Source: an uncultured Lachnospiraceae bacterium (GTDB lineage: Bacteria; Bacillota; Clostridia; Lachnospirales; Lachnospiraceae). Taken from it: a stretch of DNA of 64,000 nt. This document shows, piece by piece, positions 50,741 through 59,866 of the stretch; the stretch's first letter is position 1, and every line of letters begins with the position of its first letter. Position numbers and translations under genes: made by a program. The stretch is from assembly GCA_900544685.1 (NCBI GenBank), contig UQWA01000001.1, forward strand, positions 62,001 to 126,000. The letters run 5' to 3'. Under the pieces are notes generated by a model, which was not told where the DNA came from, made no database searches, and saw only the letters and a list, made by a program, of their open reading frames with translations.

Positions 50741-53700
50741 GTGAAATCATTCTACAGAAAAAGAGAAAAAAAAGGATATACATTAGCAGAGGTACTGATT
50801 ACGGTGGCAATTCTCATCATACTGATGGCAATTGCTGTTCCGGCGATCTTTACCATCAGGAGGAATCTGAGACAGAAGGCTTTGGATAATAAAGCAGAGA
50901 TCATCTACACTGCGGTGCAGAACAATCTGACCAAGCTGCGCAGTAATGGTAACAGTGAAAAATATGCGGAGGATAAGGCTTCTTTACTGGATGCCACCCC
51001 GCTTGACATGGATGAGAAAAAGACACTGTACTATGTGACTGCAGACAGCAAGGATAACGAGAACAGTGCAGCCAGTGTTCTGGTGACGGAAGATACGATA
51101 GACGCAGACCTGTATCAGCATTACTGGGTGGTAGAATATGATCCGGCAAGTGCCAGTGTATATGCTGTTTTTTACAGTGAGACCAGAAGCGGTTATACAA
51201 CAGCTTCTTATAATAATCTGCGTTATAAAGATAACCGGCTCAGGGATGGAGCACAGGTGGGCTATTACGGTGGAGATTCCGTTGACAGTGGCAGCACCTC
51301 CACACTGGCACCTAAGATTACGGTGCGAAATGAAGAAAAGCTTCAGGTAACGATTACCAGTAAGAGACCGGACCAGAATCCATTATCTTATGTGGTGACA
51401 TTGCAGGATACTCTGGGACATACACTTATGTTGAAATATCAGCCGGATATGACCGGTACGAAGTTTGGACATGACAAGGATGATCTGAGCCTCGCAGCGA
51501 CATCACAACTGTATGGCAATGAATCCGGAACGATTCGGGGAAGTGTGTATACCCTGACATTAACCTTAGATGATCTGACAGAAGAAAGTACCCGTTTCGC
51601 AGCACTTTATGGAAGCAAGAACGATAAGATCATAGATGCCGCAAAACAGCTGGTTCCGGGAACAGATCTCACTATTAAAGTTACAGTAAAGAGTAAGAGT
51701 TCCCTGGTGGACGGACTTTCTTCAGAAGTGAAGACGAACAGCCTTTTCGGAGATGACAGTACGGCAGATCAGGCATCCATTTATTATGGACGTCATCTGC
51801 AGAATCTGGATCAGAATTCAGCTGTGACAGAAACGATAACCAGTGCCGTTCAGAAAAGTGATATCCATTTTGAAGAGCAGGCAGATCTCGATGGTGATAA
51901 CAATCTTTCTTCGTGGTATAGCTGTTACCAGAATAAGGAATTTCATCCGATTACGAATGAAAAACTGCTCAGCTACAAAAAAGCAGAAGATGCATCAGAG
52001 GACAGCGGCAGCACACAGCCGGCCCTGATCAGCCATCTGACTACAGAAGAATCTGAGAAAGCAGGTCTTTTTGCAGAGACTGCCGATAATATGAATATCT
52101 CAGATATCCGTTTAAGCGGTGCCAGAATTAACGGAAAGTCCGGTACAACTTATGCCGGTACTTTTGCGGCCTATGCAGATGGAAAAATAACATTAAATAA
52201 TTGTCAGGCATATCTGGATTCCGCAGATGTAACTGGAAAAGATGCAACGGAAAGCTGGATTCAGGGGGCAGATATACAGGGAGGTCTGATTGGATCTGCG
52301 GCAGGTTCTGTGACGATGACCAACTGTCTGGCAGCTACCGTTATGGGAGCAGAGGATACATCTCTGACCGGTGGACTGATCGGAGAAGCACAGAATGGAA
52401 TCACGGTAACACAGTCCTATGCGGACTCTTATCTTACCGGACAGGTGACCGGTGGACTGATCGGGCGCAGTAATGGTGGCACCTTGCAGATCAGCCATTG
52501 TTACACTGCCGGATATCAGAAGGCAGTGCAGGTGGCAGCCGGGCTTCTGGCACAGAAAAACAGTATGGCAACGGTAGATCACAGTTATACAGCAGTGACA
52601 TGGCTGAAGGCAGATACAGAGGGCAATACAGAGACTGTTCGTTATTCTACTTTACCGAAAGGCAATGATACGGTAAATAACCTGTTTTTCCTGAATGGGG
52701 GAACAGATTACAGTGAAGGAACAAAGGACGAAGAAAAGAGCTGGGTGGGTGAAAAGGTAAGTTACACAGATCTGAGCAGCCGCCAGCAGATGGTAAACAG
52801 ACTGGACAGCAGTGCTTTTATCAGCACAGCATCAGCTACTTATCCGTATAATTTAAGACAGCAGGGGCTGACTGGCTATTCTTATCCGGCATTAAAAGGT
52901 ATGCCTCATTATGGTGACTGGGAGGCAGATTTTGAGTCTGGCAGTCTGGTGTATTATGAAGTCTATCAGGAGACTGACAGTACAGAAAGCTATGGGTTCC
53001 ATGGCGGTAATGCAACACCGACATTGCGAGACGATGTACCTGTTATTGGTGATGGTTATGGTATTGTCTATGAGCAGGCATCTTTGCCAACAGATGATTT
53101 TTCCGTACTTTACCAGAAAACGGGAGAGAGTGGGGAGACATCCGAAGAAACGCTTACTATGAAGCCAAAGGATTCCCACTATATGGTTACATATGACGAT
53201 AAGACATACTATATTTATCCGCTGCCTGCAAAGGTTGTAAATGCAGCAGCAGTTATGGATACCTGGTATCAGAAGATTACCGTACAGGGGGCAAATGCGG
53301 TTGGAAGGGCTGCTGCTGATGAGACAGATGACAAAGCAACCGGAAGCGTCTTCTATTACAATCCGCATTTTGCAAAGACAGAAGTAAGTGCAGCAGAAGC
53401 ACCGGAGACTCCGACAGAAGTTTCGGTGCGCACACCAAGACAGCTTTATGCACTGAGCAAGAATTATACCGAATATGCCAAGATTACAGCAAAGAGTACC
53501 TTTATGCAGGAACTGGATCTTGACTATCAGACCTACGACTGGAAACGGTTTGCTGGGGAGGCGGATGCCGTATCAGTACAGATACCGATTGGAGAGGCAA
53601 CTCCGTTTGTGGCAAAATATGATGGAAAGTATCATAAGATTCAGGGTATCAGCTTTGAAAGCACTCAGACCAGAGTAGGATTTATTGCGGAGAATCAGGG

Positions 53701-56700
53701 AACGATCCGTGACCTGTTTCTGGTATCAGATTATCAGGCAAAAGGAACGAATCAGTATCTGAAGTATAACGGACAGATCAGTAATAACCAGACAGTATAT
53801 ATGGGAGCACTGGCAGCTGTGAACAGTGGACAGATCCTGAATTGTGCAGTCAGTGGCTTCTATCTTGGCGGTGACAGCTACACAGTGTTTGTCAGACAGA
53901 ACGGAACCCTGTATTTTGGAGGTATTACAGGAACCAACCAGGGTACCATCCGTAACAGTCAGGTGGATACTCCTCTGGTAAATGCCAATATTCTGTATGG
54001 CAATGCCTATATCGCCGGTTTTGCGGGAGAGAATGCAGGAACCATCCGTAACAGCTATGCCATTGGAAAAGCAACGGTAGAATATGCAAAAGGTGCGAAA
54101 GCGGTGCTCAGCGGTTTCACTGCGAAGAACCTGGGACAACTGACCGGAGACTACTGCGCAGTAGCGATGACAGCAGCAGGAAGCACCAGTACTTATGGAT
54201 TTGCACCAAAAGGAGGCAGCATCAATAGAAACTGTCGTTACCTCAGCGGTGGAACCTTCCGCTATCTTGGCAACCTGGAAGCCTATGACAATACCAGCGG
54301 TGCGGGACAGGCAGCGACCTATGAAGATCTGAAGCAGGAGAATGCCACAGAAGCAGAATGCTGTAGTGCAACCGGATCCGGTGAAGGATATCCATTCACA
54401 TCCGTAGTAAGCAGAGCTAATGGAAGCAAAGTACATTTCGGTAACTGGCAGCTGGCATCTGATCTGGGAAGCTTTGGTGTGGTCTATTGGGAACATGAGG
54501 AAAACGGGGCTAATAACGGTTACCACTTCTCCTATATTGGTTATACAGCGAATGCTGCAAGTCCGGAAGATACACTGAACCGCATCAGTGGAAGTACACT
54601 GTGTGAGCAGCATGATGATGGTGGAATCATCACGGAATATGGGTATGGTTATTACTACTCAGATTCGCTGGAAACAACAAAAAGACCAGTATCTTCTGTA
54701 GAGGGATTTGTTACTGGAGAGCAGAATACGACAGTATCAGAAGAATTATCCAATCGGCTGGATGGATTTACGGTGGTAGCTTATACGACTGCACCGGCGA
54801 TAGGTAAAACAAATGCGGATACAGATGGATATATGAAGATGAACTCTGAAAGTGCCAACGGAGTCTGGACACTGAAGGATCAGAGCCATAATGTGACATA
54901 TACCTTCACAGTCAATCCATTCTTTGCCAATGCCATGCAGTATGGTACAGAAGCCAGCGGAGAGACTCTGGCACAGCAGCTTACTGTGCTTGCAGAGGAT
55001 GGCAGTGCGGTGGCAGGAAGTGAGCAGCTTGCCATGCCGGGAGATCCAGGTAAGCAGTATGAGATCCGTTCAGCTCACCAGTTGGAATATCTCAACTGGA
55101 ACAGTGAGACAGGAGATGCAGTTACTACACTGGATCAGACTAATTATGAGGCAGATTACAAGACTTATACGTATCTGGGACAGATGGCAGGAGATGGAAG
55201 CAGCAAGGGAACGACAGATGGAAAGTATAACTGGATCCAGTCCCATGATATAGATGCAGATATGATACCGAATGGTATAGAGACATTTACACAGATTGGT
55301 TCTCTGTATGATAAAAACGGTAATGTGGACACGCCGAATGCGCTGGCATATATTGCATATTTTACAGGTAACTATGATGGAAATACTTATTCCATTAAGA
55401 ATGTGGAGATTCACAGCACCAATACGGTAACGGGACTGTTTGGAAGCATCATCGGAGCTCAGGTAAAAAATGTTATCCTGTATTCCGATAAGGGCAACTA
55501 TATTCAGAGAATGAAGGAAAGTCCAAAGAGCTGGTATGCACTTGGTGGTCTGTGTGGTCTTGCGGCGGTCGGTAATGGTAACCAAAATGAAGATGTAGTC
55601 ATTACGAACTGTACGGTATCTGGCTACAATGTAAAGGATAGCAGCACTGACGGATGTTATGGCGATTCCAATGTGGGCGGAATGTTTGGTATGAGTACGG
55701 TAGATTTGGAAAAATGTTCGGCAGTCAATACGATTGTAGTGGATACTGTATTTAACACGTCCAGAGGAACAGTGTCTGTAAGAGTTGGCGGACTGGCAGG
55801 CAGTATGAGAGGAAATATCACCAACTGCTATACAGGAGGAGAGATTATCTGTACAAAAGACTGCCTGAAAAATGCTGCAACATGGCACGGAGGCCGCCTG
55901 CTCCTTGGAGGAATTACCGGAGGAATTTATATTAAGAATGGCGGTAATTTGCTAACGTTACTGGGTAATAATATTAAAGGGATCAAAGGCTATGCAGATG
56001 ACACACGTTCAAACAGTTTGAAATGTAAGACACCTACAACCAGTATCATAAACTGTTATACTTACATTAAGATGCCTGGATCTGCAGGAACAGAAGCTGA
56101 TACTGCCAATATTGCCGCTATTGAACCGATTGGTGGAAATGGAGAAACTCATGATGAAAACTGGCGAAATTATCATGTTCGTATTGAAATTCAGAACTGC
56201 TATTATTATGGAAACAATATACCGGTAACGAAGAATTATACGTCGTATACGAAATGGACGAACATTGATAACACGGCTGTAAGTATTACATGGGATCAAC
56301 TGGCAGATAAGGAACCTCTTGCAAATGGACAGTATTTGGCAGATACATTGGGATTCAGTGAAGTTACCACAACAGAAAATGGCAACGGCGTCAAAGGAAA
56401 ATATACTTTCCCAGGAAACCGCAAGGATCTGGAAGGTGAGAACTATCCGTTCCCGACTATTTTGCAGCAGAATACAGCCAGTGGCGTGGTAAATGTCCAC
56501 TATGGAGAATGGCCATTAAACGGTATCTACTGGGAACAGAGCCGTGCCAATATGGATATCTTTGAGGATCTGGTGACAGACGGTGGAGAAAATGACGGTC
56601 AGGCATTGAAAACATTTGTCCTAAAGGATGCAGCAGGAAATGTCGGTAATGACAAGCAGACGGAAGACTTCATCTTCTCTTATAGTTATGGAGAAGATGA

Positions 56701-58153
56701 GATTGCGCAGATTACATCTGGTACAGATGGCAGCGTATCTGCAGAGGAAGGAACGGACAATGCTGAGACATCAGACAGTACAGATTCAGATGGCAGCACG
56801 CTGTTGGACGATGAGGATCTTATTGCGAAAGTTGAAAAAATCAAGTATGATAGTGAAGTGAATGGCTATGTAGCAACTGTCCATGCACTAAAGACCGGAA
56901 CTGAGATTATAACAGCGACAGTAACGGGTGAAAATGACCAGAAGTACAGTGCATCCTTTACATTAACGGTAACAGCAGATCTGACGGTATATGCATCCAG
57001 CAGTACGGTGACTCAGTGTGCAGGAGAGAATACCGAACTGGAAATATTTGCAGTTCCTATGTCGCTGTATGGCGTAAGCTCTAATGAGTCTGTTACAGCG
57101 GATACACAAAGTCCGGACGGCAGCGATGTGGTAGTGGAAGATGAGCAGACTCAGGATGAATCAGATGAGGTGGTACAGGACGGCACCCAGGATTCACAGG
57201 AGAGCGTGATACAGCCAGATGAAGAAAGCAGTGAAACCACTGAGGCTGTGACAGAGCTGCAAGAAGAATCTGAGAGTGATACTTCCGAAGAAGTATCGGA
57301 GAATGCAGCAGAAGAAACATCTGAGAATACAGAAGAAGGTTCGGAAAGTGTATCAGAGAATACTGCAGACACCTCAGAAGATACGGAAAATACTTCAGAA
57401 GACACTGGCGCAGATGTGCTGCCGGAGGAATTACAGGAAGACAGTGCAGAAGCAGAAGATCTGGCGGGAGAGACTGTCAGCGCAGAAGATGTGGTATCGG
57501 AAATCGCAGTGCAGATGCTGTCAGATGAAGAAGAAAGCGAAGAACTGATTTCCATGTATGACGAGGATACAGCAGTGGCTCCGGAGAAGAATCTGGCAGA
57601 CAGAATGACCTGGAAAGTCGAGATCGACGCAGAAGATGAAGGCCTGGTTGATTATACAGAAGTAAAAGACTGTAAATTTACGATTACCAGTCAGGCAGAG
57701 TCTGATGTAACACTGACCATCACGGGAACCTACAGCTATGAGGGGACAGACTATACGGCTGTTACCTGGGTAGAAGTCATTACGGAAGCCGATGATACAG
57801 AAGATACATCTGCAGCAGATGAAGAGTCTGGAAGTGAAGGAAGAAGTATTGTGACAGAAATTCCGGGATCAGAAGACACTGTGATCATAGAAGATGATGG
57901 CACCGGAGATGTAATCATTCAGGAAGAAAGCGAAGAACTGAACGATACAGTGAATTCTGATAAGGTAGAGAATTCTGATAATACAGAGAATACAGCAGGA
58001 ACAGGGGAAGAAATCCTGGATGAGAATGGGTATACAGAAGAAGTTGTGCCAGATGCTGACGCAGAAGAAGTGGTTGCAGAAAGTACAGACCAGGATCTGG
58101 AAGCAGAAGTTGGGCTGGAAAGCCTGACAACAGATACAAAAAGTGAAGAGTAA
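50741..58153 (+). CDS. Giant prepilin-like surface adhesin
   Basis: 2,470 residues from GTG 50741, eight bases after AGGAG (ATG 50714 and 50735 are poorer). N-terminus is a class III (type IV pilin) signal: basic leader ending KKG12, cleavage before YTLAEVLITVAILIILMAI with Glu at mature position 5 (E17). The body is beta-rich with three clusters of GLUG-like repeats (about residues 466-616, 966-1170, 1540-1700; GGLIGRSNGGT, AGFAGENAGTIRNSY, GGLAGSMRGNITNCY). A Big_2-like domain follows near 2045-2086, and then a long Glu/Ser/Thr/Asp-rich tail from about 2100. No sortase motif or second membrane segment. Normal pilins have 150-200 residues. Likely a tip or pseudopilin-tethered adhesin; ligand unknown. 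Confidence 0.85.
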   Translation: MKSFYRKREKKGYTLAEVLITVAILIILMAIAVPAIFTIRRNLRQKALDNKAEIIYTAVQNNLTKLRSNGNSEKYAEDKASLLDATPLDMDEKKTLYYVTADSKDNENSAASVLVTEDTIDADLYQHYWVVEYDPASASVYAVFYSETRSGYTTASYNNLRYKDNRLRDGAQVGYYGGDSVDSGSTSTLAPKITVRNEEKLQVTITSKRPDQNPLSYVVTLQDTLGHTLMLKYQPDMTGTKFGHDKDDLSLAATSQLYGNESGTIRGSVYTLTLTLDDLTEESTRFAALYGSKNDKIIDAAKQLVPGTDLTIKVTVKSKSSLVDGLSSEVKTNSLFGDDSTADQASIYYGRHLQNLDQNSAVTETITSAVQKSDIHFEEQADLDGDNNLSSWYSCYQNKEFHPITNEKLLSYKKAEDASEDSGSTQPALISHLTTEESEKAGLFAETADNMNISDIRLSGARINGKSGTTYAGTFAAYADGKITLNNCQAYLDSADVTGKDATESWIQGADIQGGLIGSAAGSVTMTNCLAATVMGAEDTSLTGGLIGEAQNGITVTQSYADSYLTGQVTGGLIGRSNGGTLQISHCYTAGYQKAVQVAAGLLAQKNSMATVDHSYTAVTWLKADTEGNTETVRYSTLPKGNDTVNNLFFLNGGTDYSEGTKDEEKSWVGEKVSYTDLSSRQQMVNRLDSSAFISTASATYPYNLRQQGLTGYSYPALKGMPHYGDWEADFESGSLVYYEVYQETDSTESYGFHGGNATPTLRDDVPVIGDGYGIVYEQASLPTDDFSVLYQKTGESGETSEETLTMKPKDSHYMVTYDDKTYYIYPLPAKVVNAAAVMDTWYQKITVQGANAVGRAAADETDDKATGSVFYYNPHFAKTEVSAAEAPETPTEVSVRTPRQLYALSKNYTEYAKITAKSTFMQELDLDYQTYDWKRFAGEADAVSVQIPIGEATPFVAKYDGKYHKIQGISFESTQTRVGFIAENQGTIRDLFLVSDYQAKGTNQYLKYNGQISNNQTVYMGALAAVNSGQILNCAVSGFYLGGDSYTVFVRQNGTLYFGGITGTNQGTIRNSQVDTPLVNANILYGNAYIAGFAGENAGTIRNSYAIGKATVEYAKGAKAVLSGFTAKNLGQLTGDYCAVAMTAAGSTSTYGFAPKGGSINRNCRYLSGGTFRYLGNLEAYDNTSGAGQAATYEDLKQENATEAECCSATGSGEGYPFTSVVSRANGSKVHFGNWQLASDLGSFGVVYWEHEENGANNGYHFSYIGYTANAASPEDTLNRISGSTLCEQHDDGGIITEYGYGYYYSDSLETTKRPVSSVEGFVTGEQNTTVSEELSNRLDGFTVVAYTTAPAIGKTNADTDGYMKMNSESANGVWTLKDQSHNVTYTFTVNPFFANAMQYGTEASGETLAQQLTVLAEDGSAVAGSEQLAMPGDPGKQYEIRSAHQLEYLNWNSETGDAVTTLDQTNYEADYKTYTYLGQMAGDGSSKGTTDGKYNWIQSHDIDADMIPNGIETFTQIGSLYDKNGNVDTPNALAYIAYFTGNYDGNTYSIKNVEIHSTNTVTGLFGSIIGAQVKNVILYSDKGNYIQRMKESPKSWYALGGLCGLAAVGNGNQNEDVVITNCTVSGYNVKDSSTDGCYGDSNVGGMFGMSTVDLEKCSAVNTIVVDTVFNTSRGTVSVRVGGLAGSMRGNITNCYTGGEIICTKDCLKNAATWHGGRLLLGGITGGIYIKNGGNLLTLLGNNIKGIKGYADDTRSNSLKCKTPTTSIINCYTYIKMPGSAGTEADTANIAAIEPIGGNGETHDENWRNYHVRIEIQNCYYYGNNIPVTKNYTSYTKWTNIDNTAVSITWDQLADKEPLANGQYLADTLGFSEVTTTENGNGVKGKYTFPGNRKDLEGENYPFPTILQQNTASGVVNVHYGEWPLNGIYWEQSRANMDIFEDLVTDGGENDGQALKTFVLKDAAGNVGNDKQTEDFIFSYSYGEDEIAQITSGTDGSVSAEEGTDNAETSDSTDSDGSTLLDDEDLIAKVEKIKYDSEVNGYVATVHALKTGTEIITATVTGENDQKYSASFTLTVTADLTVYASSSTVTQCAGENTELEIFAVPMSLYGVSSNESVTADTQSPDGSDVVVEDEQTQDESDEVVQDGTQDSQESVIQPDEESSETTEAVTELQEESESDTSEEVSENAAEETSENTEEGSESVSENTADTSEDTENTSEDTGADVLPEELQEDSAEAEDLAGETVSAEDVVSEIAVQMLSDEEESEELISMYDEDTAVAPEKNLADRMTWKVEIDAEDEGLVDYTEVKDCKFTITSQAESDVTLTITGTYSYEGTDYTAVTWVEVITEADDTEDTSAADEESGSEGRSIVTEIPGSEDTVIIEDDGTGDVIIQEESEELNDTVNSDKVENSDNTENTAGTGEEILDENGYTEEVVPDADAEEVVAESTDQDLEAEVGLESLTTDTKSEE

Positions 58154-58177
58154 GATAGAAAAAGAAGGAGGTGCTCA

Positions 58178-58885
58178 GTGTTGAAAGAACGATTCAGAAA
58201 AAAGTGGAAATCAACACAGGGCACCTCCATACTCTTTGGATTGCTGCTTTTTCTCATTGCTTCCATTCTTAGCATTGTGATGTTAAACGGAGCACTGACA
58301 GCAGTAAAGAGTGTGGCATCAGACCGGAAAGCAGAGCAGAATTTTCTCACCTGTTCCAGTGCGGCAATGACACTCCGGGATGCTATTACCGATACCTGTG
58401 TGATACAGACCAGAAAAATAATATTTAATGAAAATGGATCAAGACAAAATGAGACGGTTGCATGGAATACAGTTCCTGTCAGCAACAGTTCAGCTACAGA
58501 TGAGACAGAAGCCAACGATTTCGGGAATACCTATTTGAAAAAATGGATCCAGAATCTGGTAGAAAATACGGCAGCAGGAAGTGACTATAACCTGCAGCTT
58601 CAGGGACCGGATGGGATCAGTGATCCGGTGAGTGCAGAAGTAACGCTCAGTGAAGAACAGAATGCGTCTGGCGATACGGCATATGACATCACCGTTGTTT
58701 TTTCCACAGGAGAAAAAAGTGATACCTGCCAGATGACATTGAAGGTAAACGGACAGGTGAATACCACGAATGTAAATGGTACACAGGGAACATATGATAC
58801 GGTAACAACTACCACCAGATATACCTGGGATGCACCGGATATCATCTATGGCACGAAGCCACGGTCCGGGGAGGCACAGCAATGA
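58178..58885 (+). CDS. Pilus-associated membrane protein, pilin-like N-terminus
   Basis: 235 residues, GTG 58178 with AAGGAGG six bases before. One N-terminal membrane helix (residues about 15-42, GTSILFGLLLFLIASILSIVML) after a basic stretch, then a helical part and a beta-rich extracellular domain. A Gly precedes the hydrophobic part, but there is no Glu at position 5, so it is not a standard prepilin; it resembles PilX/PilV-type accessory pilins by place and layout. Overlaps the next gene by 4 bases. Confidence 0.6.
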   Translation: MLKERFRKKWKSTQGTSILFGLLLFLIASILSIVMLNGALTAVKSVASDRKAEQNFLTCSSAAMTLRDAITDTCVIQTRKIIFNENGSRQNETVAWNTVPVSNSSATDETEANDFGNTYLKKWIQNLVENTAAGSDYNLQLQGPDGISDPVSAEVTLSEEQNASGDTAYDITVVFSTGEKSDTCQMTLKVNGQVNTTNVNGTQGTYDTVTTTTRYTWDAPDIIYGTKPRSGEAQQ

Positions 58886-59205
58886 TAAGAAAAAAGTTTT
58901 TCAGTCATCTGAATAAGAAGACACAGAAGATACTGCACAGCACATCAGGTGAGACCATTGCGGAGACACTGGTGACCATGATTGTTTTGTCATTGTCAGT
59001 GTTAATGCTGGCAGGAGCGGTTGTCTCTTCAGCCAAAGTAACCAGTAAGGCAGATAACACAGAGACAGCCTTTACAGTGTCAGATGAATCCGGGACAGCC
59101 GGCATAATGACGATAACAGGCGGAGCAGCAACAGATTCTGCCACGCTTGCAGTGACTGCATACAGGACAGAAAATGATTACACCTATTATGAACCCGCTC
59201 AGTAA
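58882..59205 (+). CDS. Small type IV prepilin-like protein
   Basis: 107 residues. Leader of about 23 residues ending STSG, then ETIAETLVTMIVLSLSVLML with Glu at mature position 5: a class III signal. The mature part is only about 84 residues and ends with TENDYTYYEPAQ, shorter than usual pilins. A minor pilin or pseudopilin is likely. ATG 58882 overlaps the stop of the previous gene. Confidence 0.7.
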   Translation: MIRKKFFSHLNKKTQKILHSTSGETIAETLVTMIVLSLSVLMLAGAVVSSAKVTSKADNTETAFTVSDESGTAGIMTITGGAATDSATLAVTAYRTENDYTYYEPAQ

Positions 59206-59219
59206 CAGGGGATAAAACA

Positions 59220-59795
59220 ATGAGAACACCAATCCAGAAGATAAAAAAGAAGCTGTCAGGAAACCGGGGCTTTTCCCTTGGTGAGCTGCTGGCAGCAACC
59301 ATGATACTCCTTCTTGCCAGTCAGGTTATGGCAGAAGGCGTGACGTTCGCGACACGTATGTATAACGAATCACTTACCAGGTCTCATGGCAAGGAACTGT
59401 GTTCCACACTGACAGCCGCCATTGAGACGGAATTGCGTTATACAACAGGAATTACATATGACAACAGTGGAAATCTGCTGACCTATTTTAGTCCGGCATA
59501 CGGGCAGACAAACAGCAGCTTCCTTTCTATAAATGATGAGAATACGGTACAGAACAGCGGTGAGATCGCCATACAGATCACTGGACAGACTGGAAAAACA
59601 GTTTATCAAAGACTGATTTCCAGTTCCTCTTACAGTTCTTTTGATCTGAAGGCAAAAGTAGAAAGCAGCATATACCATAAAGATACAAATTCGTTTCAGG
59701 TAACACTTTCTATACTGGATCAATCAGGAAAAACACTGACAGAGAATACGTTTGATGTACTGCCGGTAAATCAGATGAAATGTAACGAAGAGTAG
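59220..59795 (+). CDS. Type IV prepilin-like protein
   Basis: 191 residues. MRTPIQKIKKKLSGNRG|FSLGELLAATMILLLASQ is a clear class III signal with Phe1 and Glu5 of the mature protein. The C-terminal domain is beta-rich with two cysteines (ELCST near residue 62; QMKCNEE at the end) that could form the disulfide loop of pilins. A major or minor pilin candidate; of the small pilins in this operon it is the closest to normal size. Confidence 0.8.
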   Translation: MRTPIQKIKKKLSGNRGFSLGELLAATMILLLASQVMAEGVTFATRMYNESLTRSHGKELCSTLTAAIETELRYTTGITYDNSGNLLTYFSPAYGQTNSSFLSINDENTVQNSGEIAIQITGQTGKTVYQRLISSSSYSSFDLKAKVESSIYHKDTNSFQVTLSILDQSGKTLTENTFDVLPVNQMKCNEE

Positions 59796-59866
59796 AGAAA
59801 GATAAAGTGACTTAAAAAATCAGATATGCGCTATGAAATGATATAGGAAGAAGGAGACAGATACAA

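Noticed and set aside
57151..57555. Minus-strand frame of 134 codons, almost pure Ser/Val/Ala
   Set aside because: Reverse complement of the acidic repeat tail of the giant prepilin.
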